The notes beneath the pieces are model-generated. The model was not told the origin of the DNA, ran no database searches, and saw only the letters and a list, made by a program, of their open reading frames with translations. Shown here piece after piece: positions 1 to 9,399 of a DNA stretch of 45,412 nucleotides. The position numbers and the translations under genes are program-made. The first letter of the stretch is position 1. Every line of letters starts with the position of its first letter. This stretch comes from Haliscomenobacteraceae bacterium (GTDB lineage Bacteria; Bacteroidota; Bacteroidia; Chitinophagales; Saprospiraceae), in NCBI GenBank assembly GCA_947501115.1, contig CANMVX010000030.1, positions 1-45,412 on the forward strand, in the 5' to 3' direction.

Positions 1-16
1 AAAAAAACCAACTAAA

Positions 17-127
17 ATGGGAAAAGGCGATAAACGCACTAAAAAAGGAAAAATTTTCCAGGGTTCTTTTGGTAATTCAAGACCTGGTAAAAGAGCTAAA
101 AAAGTGGTAGAAGTACCCGCTGCTTAA
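17..127 (+). CDS. 30S ribosomal protein THX
   Basis: This is a complete 36-residue, strongly basic protein. It begins MGKGDKRTKKGKIF and continues with a G-S-F-G-N-S-R-P core, the recognisable pattern of bacterial THX, a small peptide that sits in the head of the 30S ribosomal subunit and stabilises rRNA. The length and the Lys/Arg/Gly-rich composition fit the family, and the short VVEVPAA tail is typical of Bacteroidota members. It is too short for many gene finders. A hairpin with a T-rich tail follows about 26 bases after the stop, so it is probably transcribed separately from the glycogen genes. The upstream context lies outside the window. Confidence 0.93.
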   Translation: MGKGDKRTKKGKIFQGSFGNSRPGKRAKKVVEVPAA

Positions 128-153
128 TGTAGTCTTTTTTCCTTCAATACATA

Positions 154-195
154 TTCGGTCAGGCATAACATATACCTGACCGGATTTATTGTTTT
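154..195 (+). terminator. Rho-independent-like terminator after THX
   Basis: The inverted repeat cggtcagg (156-163) / cctgaccg (175-182) extends by one GU and one AU pair to about 10 bp. It has an 11-base loop and is followed by a T-rich stretch (tttattgtttt). It separates the ribosomal protein gene from glgA. Confidence 0.7.
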
Positions 196-285
196 AAATA
201 TTTCTTTCCTATCTTATTTCTACTTTCCTAATATTTCCGTATATTTCACAGAAACCAGAACAGTGAGTTCTTTTTAATGTATTTT

Positions 286-1734
286 ATGCGTGTATTACAT
301 ATTAGTGCAGAGTGTTATCCTGCCGCAAAATCAGGAGGATTAGGAGATGTGGCGGGTGCCTTGCCAAAATATTTGACCTCTGCCGGTTGGGAATCTGCCG
401 TAGTAATTCCTAAATATGGCTTATCGTGGACCAAAAAACACCGCTTTAAGCTACTTCATGTAGGTGCCTATTTTCTGAATGATCAATATCACCCTTATAC
501 TATTGAGGAACCTTTACAAACTGGTCTGGATTTTTCCCTTTATGTAGTAAATTTACCAGGATTATTTGATCGCCCGGGAATTTACGGAGATGCGGAAAAA
601 GGGTGGTACACGGATAATACAGAACGATTTACCTCCTTTCAAATAGCTATTTTAGATTGGGTGAAGAATATGGAGGTAAAACCCGAAATTCTTCATTGCC
701 ATGATTACCACGCAGGTTTAGTCCCTTTTTTAATAAAACATACCAAAATATTTGAGCTTTTAAAGAAAATTGCAACGGTTTTTACCATTCATAATGCTGA
801 ATACGCTGGCTCCTTTCCCTGGTTGAGAAAAAACTTATTACCTGAATTTTCTGCAGAGGTAAATGGGTTATTAGATTGGTCCGATCAAATTAATCCCTTA
901 GCTTCTGCTGTGAAAAATGCATGGGCTGTTACGACCGTTTCCCCTGGTTATTTATTGGAATTACAACAATTTTCGTCTGGTTTGGAATGGCTGTTCAGAA
1001 ATGAGAAAAGAAAATGTAGAGGTATTTTAAATGGTATAGACCATGATGTATGGGATCCTAAAACCGATACTTACCTGAACGCTCATTTGCCAGATAAGGA
1101 AGCTTATGAATTTAAAGATATAGAGGATTTTAAGGTACATCAGAAAAAACAATTGGTAAGTCAACTGGGACTTAATCAAAATATACCCTGGATTACCTTT
1201 ATTGGTAGGTTAGTACGCGAGAAAGGAGCCGATATCTTACCCGATCTTATAAATACCGTGTTAGAAAGTGGAACGGGCATAGGATTTATTATTTTAGGTT
1301 CAGGAGAACCCTATCTCCATGAAGTATTGCGTAGTATGAGTTATAAATTCCCAGGCAAACTGCATGTACATATCGGGTACGATGAAGCACTGGCTCATCA
1401 ACTTTACGCAGCATCTGATTTTATTTTAATGCCTTCCAGGGTTGAACCTTGCGGTTTAAATCAGTTGTATGCGCTTCGATATGGCACCATACCTATAGTT
1501 AGAGCGGTGGGAGGATTAAAAGATTCTATTGTGCCATGGAAAGAGGAAAATGGAAATGGTATTCTCTTTGAAACTTTTTCTGTTGCTGCTGCAAAAAAGG
1601 CCATTGACGAAGCATTTAACCTATTTAATGATCGAAAAAAATTCGAAGAAGTCAGGAAATTTATTTTCGGGATAGATTTTTCATGGCAAAAATCTGCTTC
1701 AGAATATGTAACATTATATAACGAACTCACTTAA
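286..1734 (+). CDS. glgA: Glycogen synthase (ADP-glucose, GT5)
   Basis: Transfers glucose from ADP-glucose to the growing alpha-1,4-glucan chain in cytoplasmic glycogen synthesis. The N-terminal GT5 domain begins MRVLHISAECYPAAKSGGLG, which places the K-x-G-G-L ADP-glucose motif at Lys15, the same position as in E. coli GlgA. That is why the ATG at 286 is preferred over the in-frame ATG at 277, which would add Met-Tyr-Phe. The C-terminal GT-B half carries FIGRLVREKGAD and PSRVEPCGLNQLYALRYG, the glutamate-containing retaining-transferase motif. The length of 482 residues is normal. glgC follows after 12 bases, so the two are probably co-transcribed and supply substrate and polymerase together. 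Confidence 0.95.
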   Translation: MRVLHISAECYPAAKSGGLGDVAGALPKYLTSAGWESAVVIPKYGLSWTKKHRFKLLHVGAYFLNDQYHPYTIEEPLQTGLDFSLYVVNLPGLFDRPGIYGDAEKGWYTDNTERFTSFQIAILDWVKNMEVKPEILHCHDYHAGLVPFLIKHTKIFELLKKIATVFTIHNAEYAGSFPWLRKNLLPEFSAEVNGLLDWSDQINPLASAVKNAWAVTTVSPGYLLELQQFSSGLEWLFRNEKRKCRGILNGIDHDVWDPKTDTYLNAHLPDKEAYEFKDIEDFKVHQKKQLVSQLGLNQNIPWITFIGRLVREKGADILPDLINTVLESGTGIGFIILGSGEPYLHEVLRSMSYKFPGKLHVHIGYDEALAHQLYAASDFILMPSRVEPCGLNQLYALRYGTIPIVRAVGGLKDSIVPWKEENGNGILFETFSVAAAKKAIDEAFNLFNDRKKFEEVRKFIFGIDFSWQKSASEYVTLYNELT

Positions 1735-1746
1735 AAAATGTAATAA

Positions 1747-3021
1747 ATGATAAAGATGATTTGCCTCATATTAGGAGGTGGTGCCGGAAGCAGATTAGCC
1801 CCTCTGACAAGCCATAGATCAAAACCTGCCGTGCCTATTGCAGGGAAATACCGATTAATTGATATTCCTATTTCTAATTGTTTGAATTCCGGAGTGAAGA
1901 GAATGTTTGTGGTTACACAATATAATTCTGCTTCATTAAATCAACATATTAAAAATACCTATCATTTTGATGTCTTCTCTCATGGCTTCGTTGATATTTT
2001 AGCCGCAGAGCAAACCCCCAATAGTGATCAGTGGTTTCAAGGAACCGCCGATGCCGTCAGACAATCTATGCATCATTTGAAAAATCATGATTATGACTAT
2101 ATCCTAATCCTTTCCGGAGACCAGCTGTACCAAATGGATTTTGAGGAATTAGCAAAGTATCACATAAGTCAAAAGGCAGACCTAACCATTGCTACTATCC
2201 CCGTGAATGAAGCAGATGCGCCTGGTTTTGGTATTATGAAGGTGAACGATAAAGGTTTTATTGATTCCTTTATTGAAAAACCTAAAAAGGACGTACTGGC
2301 TGACTGGACTTCTTCAGTTTCTGTTGAAAATAAATCGAAGGGAAAATCCTATTTAGCTTCTATGGGCATTTATATGTTTAGTAAACAGGTGATGATGAAG
2401 CTGTTTTCGGACAATGAAAAGGCGGTGGATTTTGGTAAAGAAATTATTCCCGATGCCATTCTTGGTGGTTTAAAGGTAGCTTCTTATGCCTTCGATGGTT
2501 ATTGGACCGATATAGGTACTATCAGATCCTTTTTTGAGGCAAATATCGCCCTAACGGATACCATTCCTGAATTTAATCTTTTTGATAACAAACGCATCGT
2601 CTATACCAGGCCGAGACAGTTGGCGCCTACCAAAGTCTATGGTACTTTCTTAAATAGAGCTTTGATTGCCGAAGGATGTATCCTTCATGCCAAAAAAATA
2701 GACCGTTCAGTTATTGGTATTCGCTCAAGAATTGGGGAGGGTTCTGAAATAAATAATGCGATTATCATGGGGGCAGATTACTATGAATCTATTTCTGAAA
2801 TAGTTGATTCAAAGGAGGGAGCTGCCATGGGTATCGGTAAAGAATGTATCATTGAAAATGCCATTATCGATAAAAACGCTCGTATTGGTAATAATGTGGT
2901 GATTAAAGGAAGTCCTCTTCTAAAAGATGAAGAGACAGATAAGTACTCCATTAAAGATGGGATTATTGTTCTGCGAAAAGGGGCTTTTATTCCCTCTGGA
3001 ACAAAAATTGGCCTCGTTTAG
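1747..3021 (+). CDS. glgC: Glucose-1-phosphate adenylyltransferase
   Basis: Makes ADP-glucose and pyrophosphate from ATP and glucose 1-phosphate, the committed step of bacterial glycogen synthesis. The nucleotidyltransferase fold opens with LILGGGAGSRLAPLT (residues ~7-21), then K-P-A-V-P-I-A-G-K-Y-R-L-I-D, LSGDQLYQMD (~118-127), FIEKP (~176-180) and YWTDIGTIRSF (~255). The C-terminal third is a left-handed beta-helix of hexapeptide type (IGIRSRIGEGSEI, IGKECIIENAII, IGNNVVIKGS), as in allosteric ADP-glucose pyrophosphorylases. The length of 424 is typical. It lies 12 bases after glgA and 3 bases before the Ppx/GppA gene, so all three form one transcription unit. Confidence 0.95.
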   Translation: MIKMICLILGGGAGSRLAPLTSHRSKPAVPIAGKYRLIDIPISNCLNSGVKRMFVVTQYNSASLNQHIKNTYHFDVFSHGFVDILAAEQTPNSDQWFQGTADAVRQSMHHLKNHDYDYILILSGDQLYQMDFEELAKYHISQKADLTIATIPVNEADAPGFGIMKVNDKGFIDSFIEKPKKDVLADWTSSVSVENKSKGKSYLASMGIYMFSKQVMMKLFSDNEKAVDFGKEIIPDAILGGLKVASYAFDGYWTDIGTIRSFFEANIALTDTIPEFNLFDNKRIVYTRPRQLAPTKVYGTFLNRALIAEGCILHAKKIDRSVIGIRSRIGEGSEINNAIIMGADYYESISEIVDSKEGAAMGIGKECIIENAIIDKNARIGNNVVIKGSPLLKDEETDKYSIKDGIIVLRKGAFIPSGTKIGLV

Positions 3022-3024
3022 TGA

Positions 3025-3933
3025 ATGAATAATATCGGAATTATAGATTTAGGTAGTAATACCTTCCATTTGTTAATCGCAAAGGTGACTTCCCCTCAGG
3101 AGTTTGAAGAAGTGTATAAAGAAGCTTTTTTTGTCAAACTGGCTTCTGAGGGGATAGAAAAAATTGGGGATAAGCCCTTCCAAAAGGGTATCGAAATAAT
3201 GGTCCATTTCGCAGAAAAATGTAAGTATTTTCACGTTTCTGAGATTAAGGCTATGGGTACTGCAACCTTGAGAAGGGCTGAAAACGCGTCCTATTTCATT
3301 CAGCAGGTGTTTGAAAAAACGGGTATAGAGGTGGCTGTTATATCTGGCGATGAGGAAGCTTTGCTTATTGCGAGTGGTGTCCATCTTGCCATACCCTTTA
3401 TTGAGGAAAAGGTGCTGATAATGGACATTGGGGGAGGTAGTGTAGAATTTATTATTTCCGAAGAGGAGACTATTTTTTGGTCTAAAAGTTTTCCTATAGG
3501 TATCTCTATTTTATATAATTATTTCCATAAGAAGGATCCCATTAGTGAAGAGGAAATAGTAAAATTGACACAGTTTTTAGATGAATCCCTGGTAGATTTA
3601 ATGGATGTTCTTAGGGTTCATAAGGTCGATCATTTAGTAGGTGCATCAGGTACTTTTGATGTGCTGGAAGATTTTTTATCAGATGTATCTATCAAAAACA
3701 AGCATGCTACTACCGTTTCTGTTGCTCATGTCTTTCCTGTTTTAGATGAAATTATTAAAAAAAGTTTAGCTCAACGGCTTGAATATAAAGAAATTCCCGA
3801 AACAAGAGCCGAAATGATTGTCGCCGCTATGGTATTAATAAAGTTCATTTTGACAGCTGGAAAATTTAGCTCACTTACTTATTCCTCTTTTGCTATGAAG
3901 GAAGGCATTTTGAGGAAATTTATGATAGATTAA
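3025..3933 (+). CDS. Ppx/GppA family phosphatase (exopolyphosphatase-like)
   Basis: Belongs to the actin-fold Ppx/GppA family, which removes terminal phosphate from polyphosphate or hydrolyses pppGpp. Visible signatures are IIDLGSNTFHLLIA (residues ~5-18, phosphate-1 loop), MGTATLRRAEN (~78-88), VISGDEEALL (~106-115) and VLIMDIGGGSVEFII (~131-145). At 302 residues it contains only the catalytic two-domain core and lacks the C-terminal helical extension of E. coli Ppx/GppA, which is usual in Bacteroidota. It starts 3 bases after glgC, which links polyphosphate or (p)ppGpp turnover with glycogen formation. Whether the substrate is polyphosphate or pppGpp cannot be read from the sequence. Confidence 0.9.
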   Translation: MNNIGIIDLGSNTFHLLIAKVTSPQEFEEVYKEAFFVKLASEGIEKIGDKPFQKGIEIMVHFAEKCKYFHVSEIKAMGTATLRRAENASYFIQQVFEKTGIEVAVISGDEEALLIASGVHLAIPFIEEKVLIMDIGGGSVEFIISEEETIFWSKSFPIGISILYNYFHKKDPISEEEIVKLTQFLDESLVDLMDVLRVHKVDHLVGASGTFDVLEDFLSDVSIKNKHATTVSVAHVFPVLDEIIKKSLAQRLEYKEIPETRAEMIVAAMVLIKFILTAGKFSSLTYSSFAMKEGILRKFMID

Positions 3934-3944
3934 AGGTTTTTTTT

Positions 3945-4175
3945 GTGGAAATAAAAGAAACCGGTCTCTCCACTACTCGTTTTGAAAGAATAGTCAGAGA
4001 GACTGGTTACGATATTAAATTAAGCACACATTTTTTATTGAATCCTATTTATAAGTTTAAGTTCGGATTAAACCCTATGAAGCAATTTGGATTTATTAAA
4101 GCCGTACCACCTATCAGGGATTTTTTGACCACGTGTGTTTATTACTTAATTGAGCTAAAAGAAACAAAAAATTAA
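3945..4175 (+). pseudogene. C-terminal remnant of a class I SAM-dependent methyltransferase
   Basis: The 76 codons open with GTG and read E-I-K-E-T-G-L-S, R-F-E-R-I-V-R-E-T-G-Y, F-L-L-N-P-I-Y-K-F-K-F-G-L-N-P and finally T-T-C-V-Y-Y-L. This is the pattern I recognise from the last ~75 residues of ~270-residue Bacteroidota class I methyltransferases. The SAM-binding Rossmann part (the G-x-G-x-G region) is absent, because the sequence immediately upstream is the end of the Ppx/GppA gene, 11 bases away. It is therefore most likely the stump of a gene whose first two thirds were deleted or replaced. The reading frame is still open. Its stop codon overlaps the clpB stop codon, read from the other strand, in a shared TTAA. 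Confidence 0.72.
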
Positions 4176-6826
4176 TCTTTATCTTCCACAATTTCGTCTG
4201 CCATCAGATGAACTGGTTCAAATGGATCTTTACTAAAAAGAAGGCCCTTATTGTTAGCATCTATGTAGATGGTATCACCGAAGGAAAAGGATCCGATCAG
4301 AATTTGCCTGGATAGTTCATTAATCACCTCTTTTTGAAGTACTCTCTTTAGAGGCCTTGCACCGTATTGAGGATCATAGCCCAGATTGGTTAAAAACCCT
4401 TTGGCTTTCTCGCTCATCTTCAATAAAAGCCCTTGTTTAGCGAGCATTTTTTGAGTGCCTTTTAGCAATAAATCGAGTACTTTATATATTTCGATTTTAT
4501 CGAGCGGCAAGAACATAATCTGGTCATCGATTCTATTCAGGAATTCGGGCCTCATATTTTCTTTTAACATATTCAGTACTTCCGCCTTGGTAGTTTCCAG
4601 CACTTCGGTCCTGTGTTTATCGCCCATCTCGGCCAAATCCTCAAAATTCTCTAAAATATTTTCAGACCCAATATTTGAAGTCATTATAATAATAGTGTTC
4701 TTGAAATTGGCCACTCTACCTTTATTATCGGTTAATCTACCATCATCTAAGACCTGGAGAAGAATATTAAAGGTGTCAGGATGCGCCTTTTCTATTTCGT
4801 CGAGTAAAATGATCGAGTAGGGTCTTCTTCTCACGGCTTCTGTTAATTGTCCGCCTTCATCGTAGCCAACATAGCCTGGAGGGGCGCCCACCAGTCGTGA
4901 AACGGTATGTTTTTCCTGATATTCGCTCATATCAATTCTGGTCATTGCCTTTTCGTCATTGAAAAGTACTTCTGCCAGTGTTTTTGCCAGTTCCGTTTTA
5001 CCCACCCCTGTTGGACCTAGGAAAATAAAGGAGCCAATGGGTCTTTCTGCATCCTGGAGGCCGGCACGACTTCTTCTGATAGCGTCAGCTACAGCAGCTA
5101 CAGCTTCTTCTTGTCCAATTAATCTTGCCCCAATTTCATCTTCAAGCCGAAGGAGTTTATCCTTTTCACTTTGGGTCATTTTATCGACGGGAATGCCTGT
5201 CCATTTTGATACTACCTGGGCGATATCGCTTGCAGTAACTTTTTCATTCGTAAATCTACTTTCCTCGGGTAATTTGCTTAATTTTTCTTCGGCGACGCGC
5301 AACATAACCTGTTGTTCCTGCATTTCACCGTATCGAATTTTTGCTACCCTTTCGTAATCACTGCTCCTTTCTGCTTTTTCAGCTTCATTTTCCATTTCCT
5401 CCAGCCTTTTTCTTATAGCCTGGATAGTATCGATAATTTCCTTTTCACTCTTCCATCCAGCGACCAGAGAATCTCTTTTTTCTCTTGCCTGAGCAATTTG
5501 TTCCTCAATATTATTTAAGAGTTTATCATTTTTCTCTCTTTTAATGACCTCTCTTTCAATTTCCAGTTGGCGAACTTTTCTGTCGCACTCATCAATTTCT
5601 TCAGGAAGAGAATCCAGCTCAAGTCGAAGTTTTGCCGCCGCTTCATCAATCAAATCGATGGCTTTATCTGGTAATTGTCTGTCACTAATATATCGATGGG
5701 AAAGTTCTACGGCAGCTACGATGGCTTCATCCATAATCTGGATTTTATGATAAACTTCGTACCTTTCCTGTAAACCCCTTAGAATACTAATACTGTCCTC
5801 GACGGAAGGCTCGTCAATTACGACGGTTTGAAAACGTCTTACTAAGGCTTTGTCCTTTTCAAAATATTTTTGATATTCATCTAAAGTGGTAGCACCAATA
5901 GTTCTTAATTCACCTCTAGCGAGCGCTGGTTTTAGGATATTGGCAGCATCCATAGCACCTTGACCACCACCAGCACCAATTAGCGTATGAATTTCGTCAA
6001 TAAAGAGAATGATTTCACCATTTGCCTCGGTCACGTCGTCAATGACCCCTTTTAGTCTTTCCTCAAATTCACCCTTGTATTTAGCTCCGGCGATAAGGGA
6101 AGAAATATCGAGGGAGAAAATTTTCTTCGTTTTCAAATTTTCCGGAACATCCCCTTTGACAATTCTCCAGGCGATACCTTCTACGATGGCAGTTTTTCCA
6201 ACCCCTGCCTCGCCGATAAGGATAGGATTATTTTTCTTTCGTCTCGAGAGAATGTGTAAAACTCTCCTTATTTCTTCGTCTCTACCGATAATGGGGTCTA
6301 ATTTTCCATTTTCTGCTCTCTCATTTAAGTTTTGAGCATATTTCCCTAAAGCATTGTAAGAATCTTCGGTATGTTGATCGGACACTTTTCTTCCTTTTCG
6401 TAATTCTTGAATCGCACCTTTCAGATTTGCCTCTGTCATACCCAGATCTTTCAGAATTCTTGCTCCTTTATCCTCGCCTTGAACAATTGCCAGCAACATC
6501 AACTCCAAAGAGATAAAAGAATCTCCAAAAGCTGTCAACATACCTTTGGCTTTGCTTAAAGCTTTATTGGCATCGTTGGTCAAATACTGTTGGTCCGTCC
6601 CTGTGATTTTTGGGAAATCCTTGAAGGTATCTTCTATTTTTCGTTTTAGTTGAGGCACATTGACACCCGATTTTTCCAAAAGGAATTGACTGAGGCTTTC
6701 GTCCGTTTCCATAATACCTTTTAAAAGGTGTATGGTTTCAACTTGTTGGTGGCTTAGTCCTGAAGCAATTTGTTGTCCCTTTTGAATCGCCTCTTGTGCT
6801 TTAGCCGTGAAATTATCATAAGTCAT
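4172..6826 (-). CDS. clpB: ATP-dependent disaggregase ClpB
   Basis: Hexameric Hsp100 chaperone that extracts polypeptides from aggregates together with DnaK. The Clp N domain starts MTYDNFTAKAQEAIQKGQ. NBD1 has Walker A GEAGVGKTAIVEG (~205-217) and Walker B ILFIDEIHTL (~275-284). A long charged coiled-coil middle domain follows (~410-530, rich in E, K and R). NBD2 has Walker A GPTGVGKTELAKTLAE (~612), Walker B IILLDEIEKAHP and sensor R-x-E-F-L-N-R-I-D. At 884 residues it is slightly longer than E. coli ClpB (857), which is normal in this phylum. It is convergent with the methyltransferase remnant, and no transcriptional partner is seen. Confidence 0.97.
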   Translation of the reverse strand: MTYDNFTAKAQEAIQKGQQIASGLSHQQVETIHLLKGIMETDESLSQFLLEKSGVNVPQLKRKIEDTFKDFPKITGTDQQYLTNDANKALSKAKGMLTAFGDSFISLELMLLAIVQGEDKGARILKDLGMTEANLKGAIQELRKGRKVSDQHTEDSYNALGKYAQNLNERAENGKLDPIIGRDEEIRRVLHILSRRKKNNPILIGEAGVGKTAIVEGIAWRIVKGDVPENLKTKKIFSLDISSLIAGAKYKGEFEERLKGVIDDVTEANGEIILFIDEIHTLIGAGGGQGAMDAANILKPALARGELRTIGATTLDEYQKYFEKDKALVRRFQTVVIDEPSVEDSISILRGLQERYEVYHKIQIMDEAIVAAVELSHRYISDRQLPDKAIDLIDEAAAKLRLELDSLPEEIDECDRKVRQLEIEREVIKREKNDKLLNNIEEQIAQAREKRDSLVAGWKSEKEIIDTIQAIRKRLEEMENEAEKAERSSDYERVAKIRYGEMQEQQVMLRVAEEKLSKLPEESRFTNEKVTASDIAQVVSKWTGIPVDKMTQSEKDKLLRLEDEIGARLIGQEEAVAAVADAIRRSRAGLQDAERPIGSFIFLGPTGVGKTELAKTLAEVLFNDEKAMTRIDMSEYQEKHTVSRLVGAPPGYVGYDEGGQLTEAVRRRPYSIILLDEIEKAHPDTFNILLQVLDDGRLTDNKGRVANFKNTIIIMTSNIGSENILENFEDLAEMGDKHRTEVLETTKAEVLNMLKENMRPEFLNRIDDQIMFLPLDKIEIYKVLDLLLKGTQKMLAKQGLLLKMSEKAKGFLTNLGYDPQYGARPLKRVLQKEVINELSRQILIGSFSFGDTIYIDANNKGLLFSKDPFEPVHLMADEIVEDKD

Positions 6827-6903
6827 GATTCAATTTTTGATGGATTACTAAATTATTTTGAACAACTACTATCAAAAAGCAGCCCAACGACTATTTTCGG
6901 AAA

Positions 6904-6948
6904 ATTAGTCAGTTGGCGCTGACTATTTGGCAGCGCCAACTGACTAAT
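6904..6948 (-). terminator. Perfect 18-bp hairpin downstream of the S9 peptidase gene
   Basis: attagtcagttggcgctg (6904-6921) and its exact reverse complement (6931-6948) enclose a 9-base loop. Read on the minus strand it lies about 20 bases after the peptidase stop and is followed by a short T run, so it probably ends that transcript before clpB. Confidence 0.7.
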
Positions 6949-6966
6949 CAAGACATTTTTTCCTTT

Positions 6967-9399
6967 TTAGGGTCTTATGATTTTTTCTGATCTGTTTTTT
7001 ACTTGTTTATCGAGCCAGGAACTTGTTTCATAAAGCATGTGCAGAATAGATTCTTTGGCTTGATATCCATGACTTTCGTGGGGTAGGAAAACAAGTTTAG
7101 CCGTTGCGCCATGTCCTTTCAATGCCGCATAAAATCTTTCACTTTGAATAGGGAAAGTACCTGAATTATTGTCTGCTTCACCATGAATCAATAGGATAGG
7201 TTCTTTGATTTTATCTGCATAATTAAAGGGAGACATTTTGAAATAGACTTCAGGAGCTTCCCAATAAGTTCTCTCTTCCGCTTGAAATCCGAAAGGGGTT
7301 AGCGTTCTGTTGTATGCCCCGCTTCTTGCAATTCCAGCGGCAAATAAATCGGTATGTGCCAAAAGATTTGCTGTCATGAAAGCTCCGTAGGAATGACCGC
7401 CAACGGCAATTCTTTTTCTATCTGTGACACCTATTTCGACTAATTTATTAATTGCAGCCTCCGCATTCATTGTTAGTTGGTTGACAAATGCATCATTGGG
7501 TTCTTTGTCATTTTCAGCGAGTATAGGCATACTGAAATTATCTAAAACAGCATAACCTTGTGTTACCCAATAGATAGGAGAGCCCCAATTGGGTCTTGAA
7601 AATTGATAAGGCGAACCAGTCACCTGACTGGCTGCGTCAGCACTTTTAAATTCGCGCGGATAAGCCCACATGAAAGTTGGCAATGGACCATCTTTTTCTC
7701 TTTGATATCCTTTGGGCAAATATAAAGTACCTGTTAATTCAAGTCCATCTGTGCGCTTATAACGGACAAGTTCTTTTTGAATACCTTGAAGGGCAATAAA
7801 TGGATTGGGAAACTGGGTTAATTGGGTTAATTTACCTGTTTTCCAACTTTTTAAATAATAATTAGCCGGCGTTTCTGCATTCTCACGAGATAACAGCACC
7901 ACACCATTTACCGGGTCCAACAAGTCTATTACGTTCTCAAACCAAGGAGCAGAAGATTCCCATAATCTACTTTTCTTTCTTGTTTGTAGGGAATAACTAT
8001 CTAAAAATGGTTTATAACCCTCTGCGGTATTTCCCAAACCTGACAAATACAAGGTTTGATTAGCCCCTGTAAGAAGTACGTTTCTACCGTAGGTATTTTT
8101 GGTGAGTTGAAAATTACCAGGATCGGTGGAGCGGTCCTCATATTGTCTGTCAAACAGGGTATCCAATTTTTGTGAAGCACTATTTGGAGACCAACGGGTC
8201 GTGATTTCTCTACGGTCCTTCCACCATCTTTCTGTAAAAACAACTAAGGCATCATTTCCCCACAATACCCCTCGGAATCGGTATGTAAAGCCTGGACCTT
8301 GAACAGGGTTTCCTGAAAATGGGGCGTCCCATAGGTGTAATCGGTCTCTGATAGCTGCAGGTTTCTTAGGATTTCCCTCATCCTGAGCTTCCACCCAATA
8401 AAGTGAGGCAGGTTTATCAGGTCTCCAGGAGATATCTCTAGGGCCCATTGGAACGGCATCAAACCCTACGGGAACGTCTTCAGCGAGCGATAGTTCTGCA
8501 ACAGTTTTTATGAATTTCCCTCCATTATCATATAAGCCAACCGTTTGTCCGAAACCATAATAAGGAATCAGGTAACTGAAAGGTTTTCTTAAAGTGGTCA
8601 ATAAAACATAATTTCCGTCAGGAGAAATAGTAAATTCAGAAATTAAATCAGGCGTACCAAAAAGTGATTTTTCCCCTGTTAGCACGTCTATTTTATGAAG
8701 TTGAACGGTCATAAAATAGGAAAAGGTAACTTCGTCTCCAGGGTTTTTTAAAAGGTCTTGATACGTTCGTGAAGGTGCTATTTTACCCTCATTTGCCTGA
8801 ATAGTAGGCCCAGAAGGAACAGGATTATTTGTTGGAGCTAAGGGGGTCGATGCCACCCTCATTTTACAAATTAGTTTACCCGTGTTTCCAATCCATTGAA
8901 AAGGAGTTCCACCGGCAACGTCGTTCAACATCGGTTCGGTAAGTTTGGTCGCTTTAAAATCGGCTAAATTTAAGACCCAAAGCTCAATGCCAGTAGCAAC
9001 AGTATTTGTTAATGCCACATATTTTCCGTCGGGAGACCAGCTTAAGTCACCCGCATTGAGCTCAGCAGGCAATCCGGAAATTTGAATTTTCTCCTGATTG
9101 CTAATGCGCAATAGCTCTATGCCTGTGTAACCTGAAACTCTACTACCACCATGTATCGCGGGATTAATACGAAGTCCGGCCAAACGTAATTCAGGCTGTG
9201 CCAGTTCAGCAATGGACGGATATCCTTGTTGCGCTAAAAGAAGTAGATATTTTCCGTCAGGACTTAATCGAACGGCCGGAGTTAAAGGGGCCTCTACCAG
9301 ATCTTGAATCTGCTTAGGCGGTTTTTGATAGCCCACATCCTGTGCATTAATAGGTAAAATAAAAAGGAGGACTAAGCCCAAAAGTAGCCAGTTACGCAT
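6967..9399 (-). CDS. Secreted S9-family serine peptidase (glutamyl endopeptidase / S9D-like)
   Basis: An exported alpha/beta-hydrolase peptidase of the prolyl oligopeptidase family. A signal peptide (MRNWLLLGLVLLFILPINAQ) is followed by a long beta-propeller region with repeated LSPDGKYLLLL, WSPDGKYVAL and ISPDGNYVLL blades. The C-terminal catalytic domain has the nucleophile motif GGHSYGAF (Ser670), LIHGEADNN (Asp743) and PHESHGY (His777), spaced as in S9 enzymes. The N-terminal SRVSGYTGIELL segment and the overall layout resemble plant chloroplast glutamyl endopeptidase (S9D) rather than DPP4. The substrate is inferred only. The length of 810 fits. The gene stands alone between clpB and a divergent lipoprotein gene. 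Confidence 0.88.
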   Translation of the reverse strand: MRNWLLLGLVLLFILPINAQDVGYQKPPKQIQDLVEAPLTPAVRLSPDGKYLLLLAQQGYPSIAELAQPELRLAGLRINPAIHGGSRVSGYTGIELLRISNQEKIQISGLPAELNAGDLSWSPDGKYVALTNTVATGIELWVLNLADFKATKLTEPMLNDVAGGTPFQWIGNTGKLICKMRVASTPLAPTNNPVPSGPTIQANEGKIAPSRTYQDLLKNPGDEVTFSYFMTVQLHKIDVLTGEKSLFGTPDLISEFTISPDGNYVLLTTLRKPFSYLIPYYGFGQTVGLYDNGGKFIKTVAELSLAEDVPVGFDAVPMGPRDISWRPDKPASLYWVEAQDEGNPKKPAAIRDRLHLWDAPFSGNPVQGPGFTYRFRGVLWGNDALVVFTERWWKDRREITTRWSPNSASQKLDTLFDRQYEDRSTDPGNFQLTKNTYGRNVLLTGANQTLYLSGLGNTAEGYKPFLDSYSLQTRKKSRLWESSAPWFENVIDLLDPVNGVVLLSRENAETPANYYLKSWKTGKLTQLTQFPNPFIALQGIQKELVRYKRTDGLELTGTLYLPKGYQREKDGPLPTFMWAYPREFKSADAASQVTGSPYQFSRPNWGSPIYWVTQGYAVLDNFSMPILAENDKEPNDAFVNQLTMNAEAAINKLVEIGVTDRKRIAVGGHSYGAFMTANLLAHTDLFAAGIARSGAYNRTLTPFGFQAEERTYWEAPEVYFKMSPFNYADKIKEPILLIHGEADNNSGTFPIQSERFYAALKGHGATAKLVFLPHESHGYQAKESILHMLYETSSWLDKQVKNRSEKIIRP

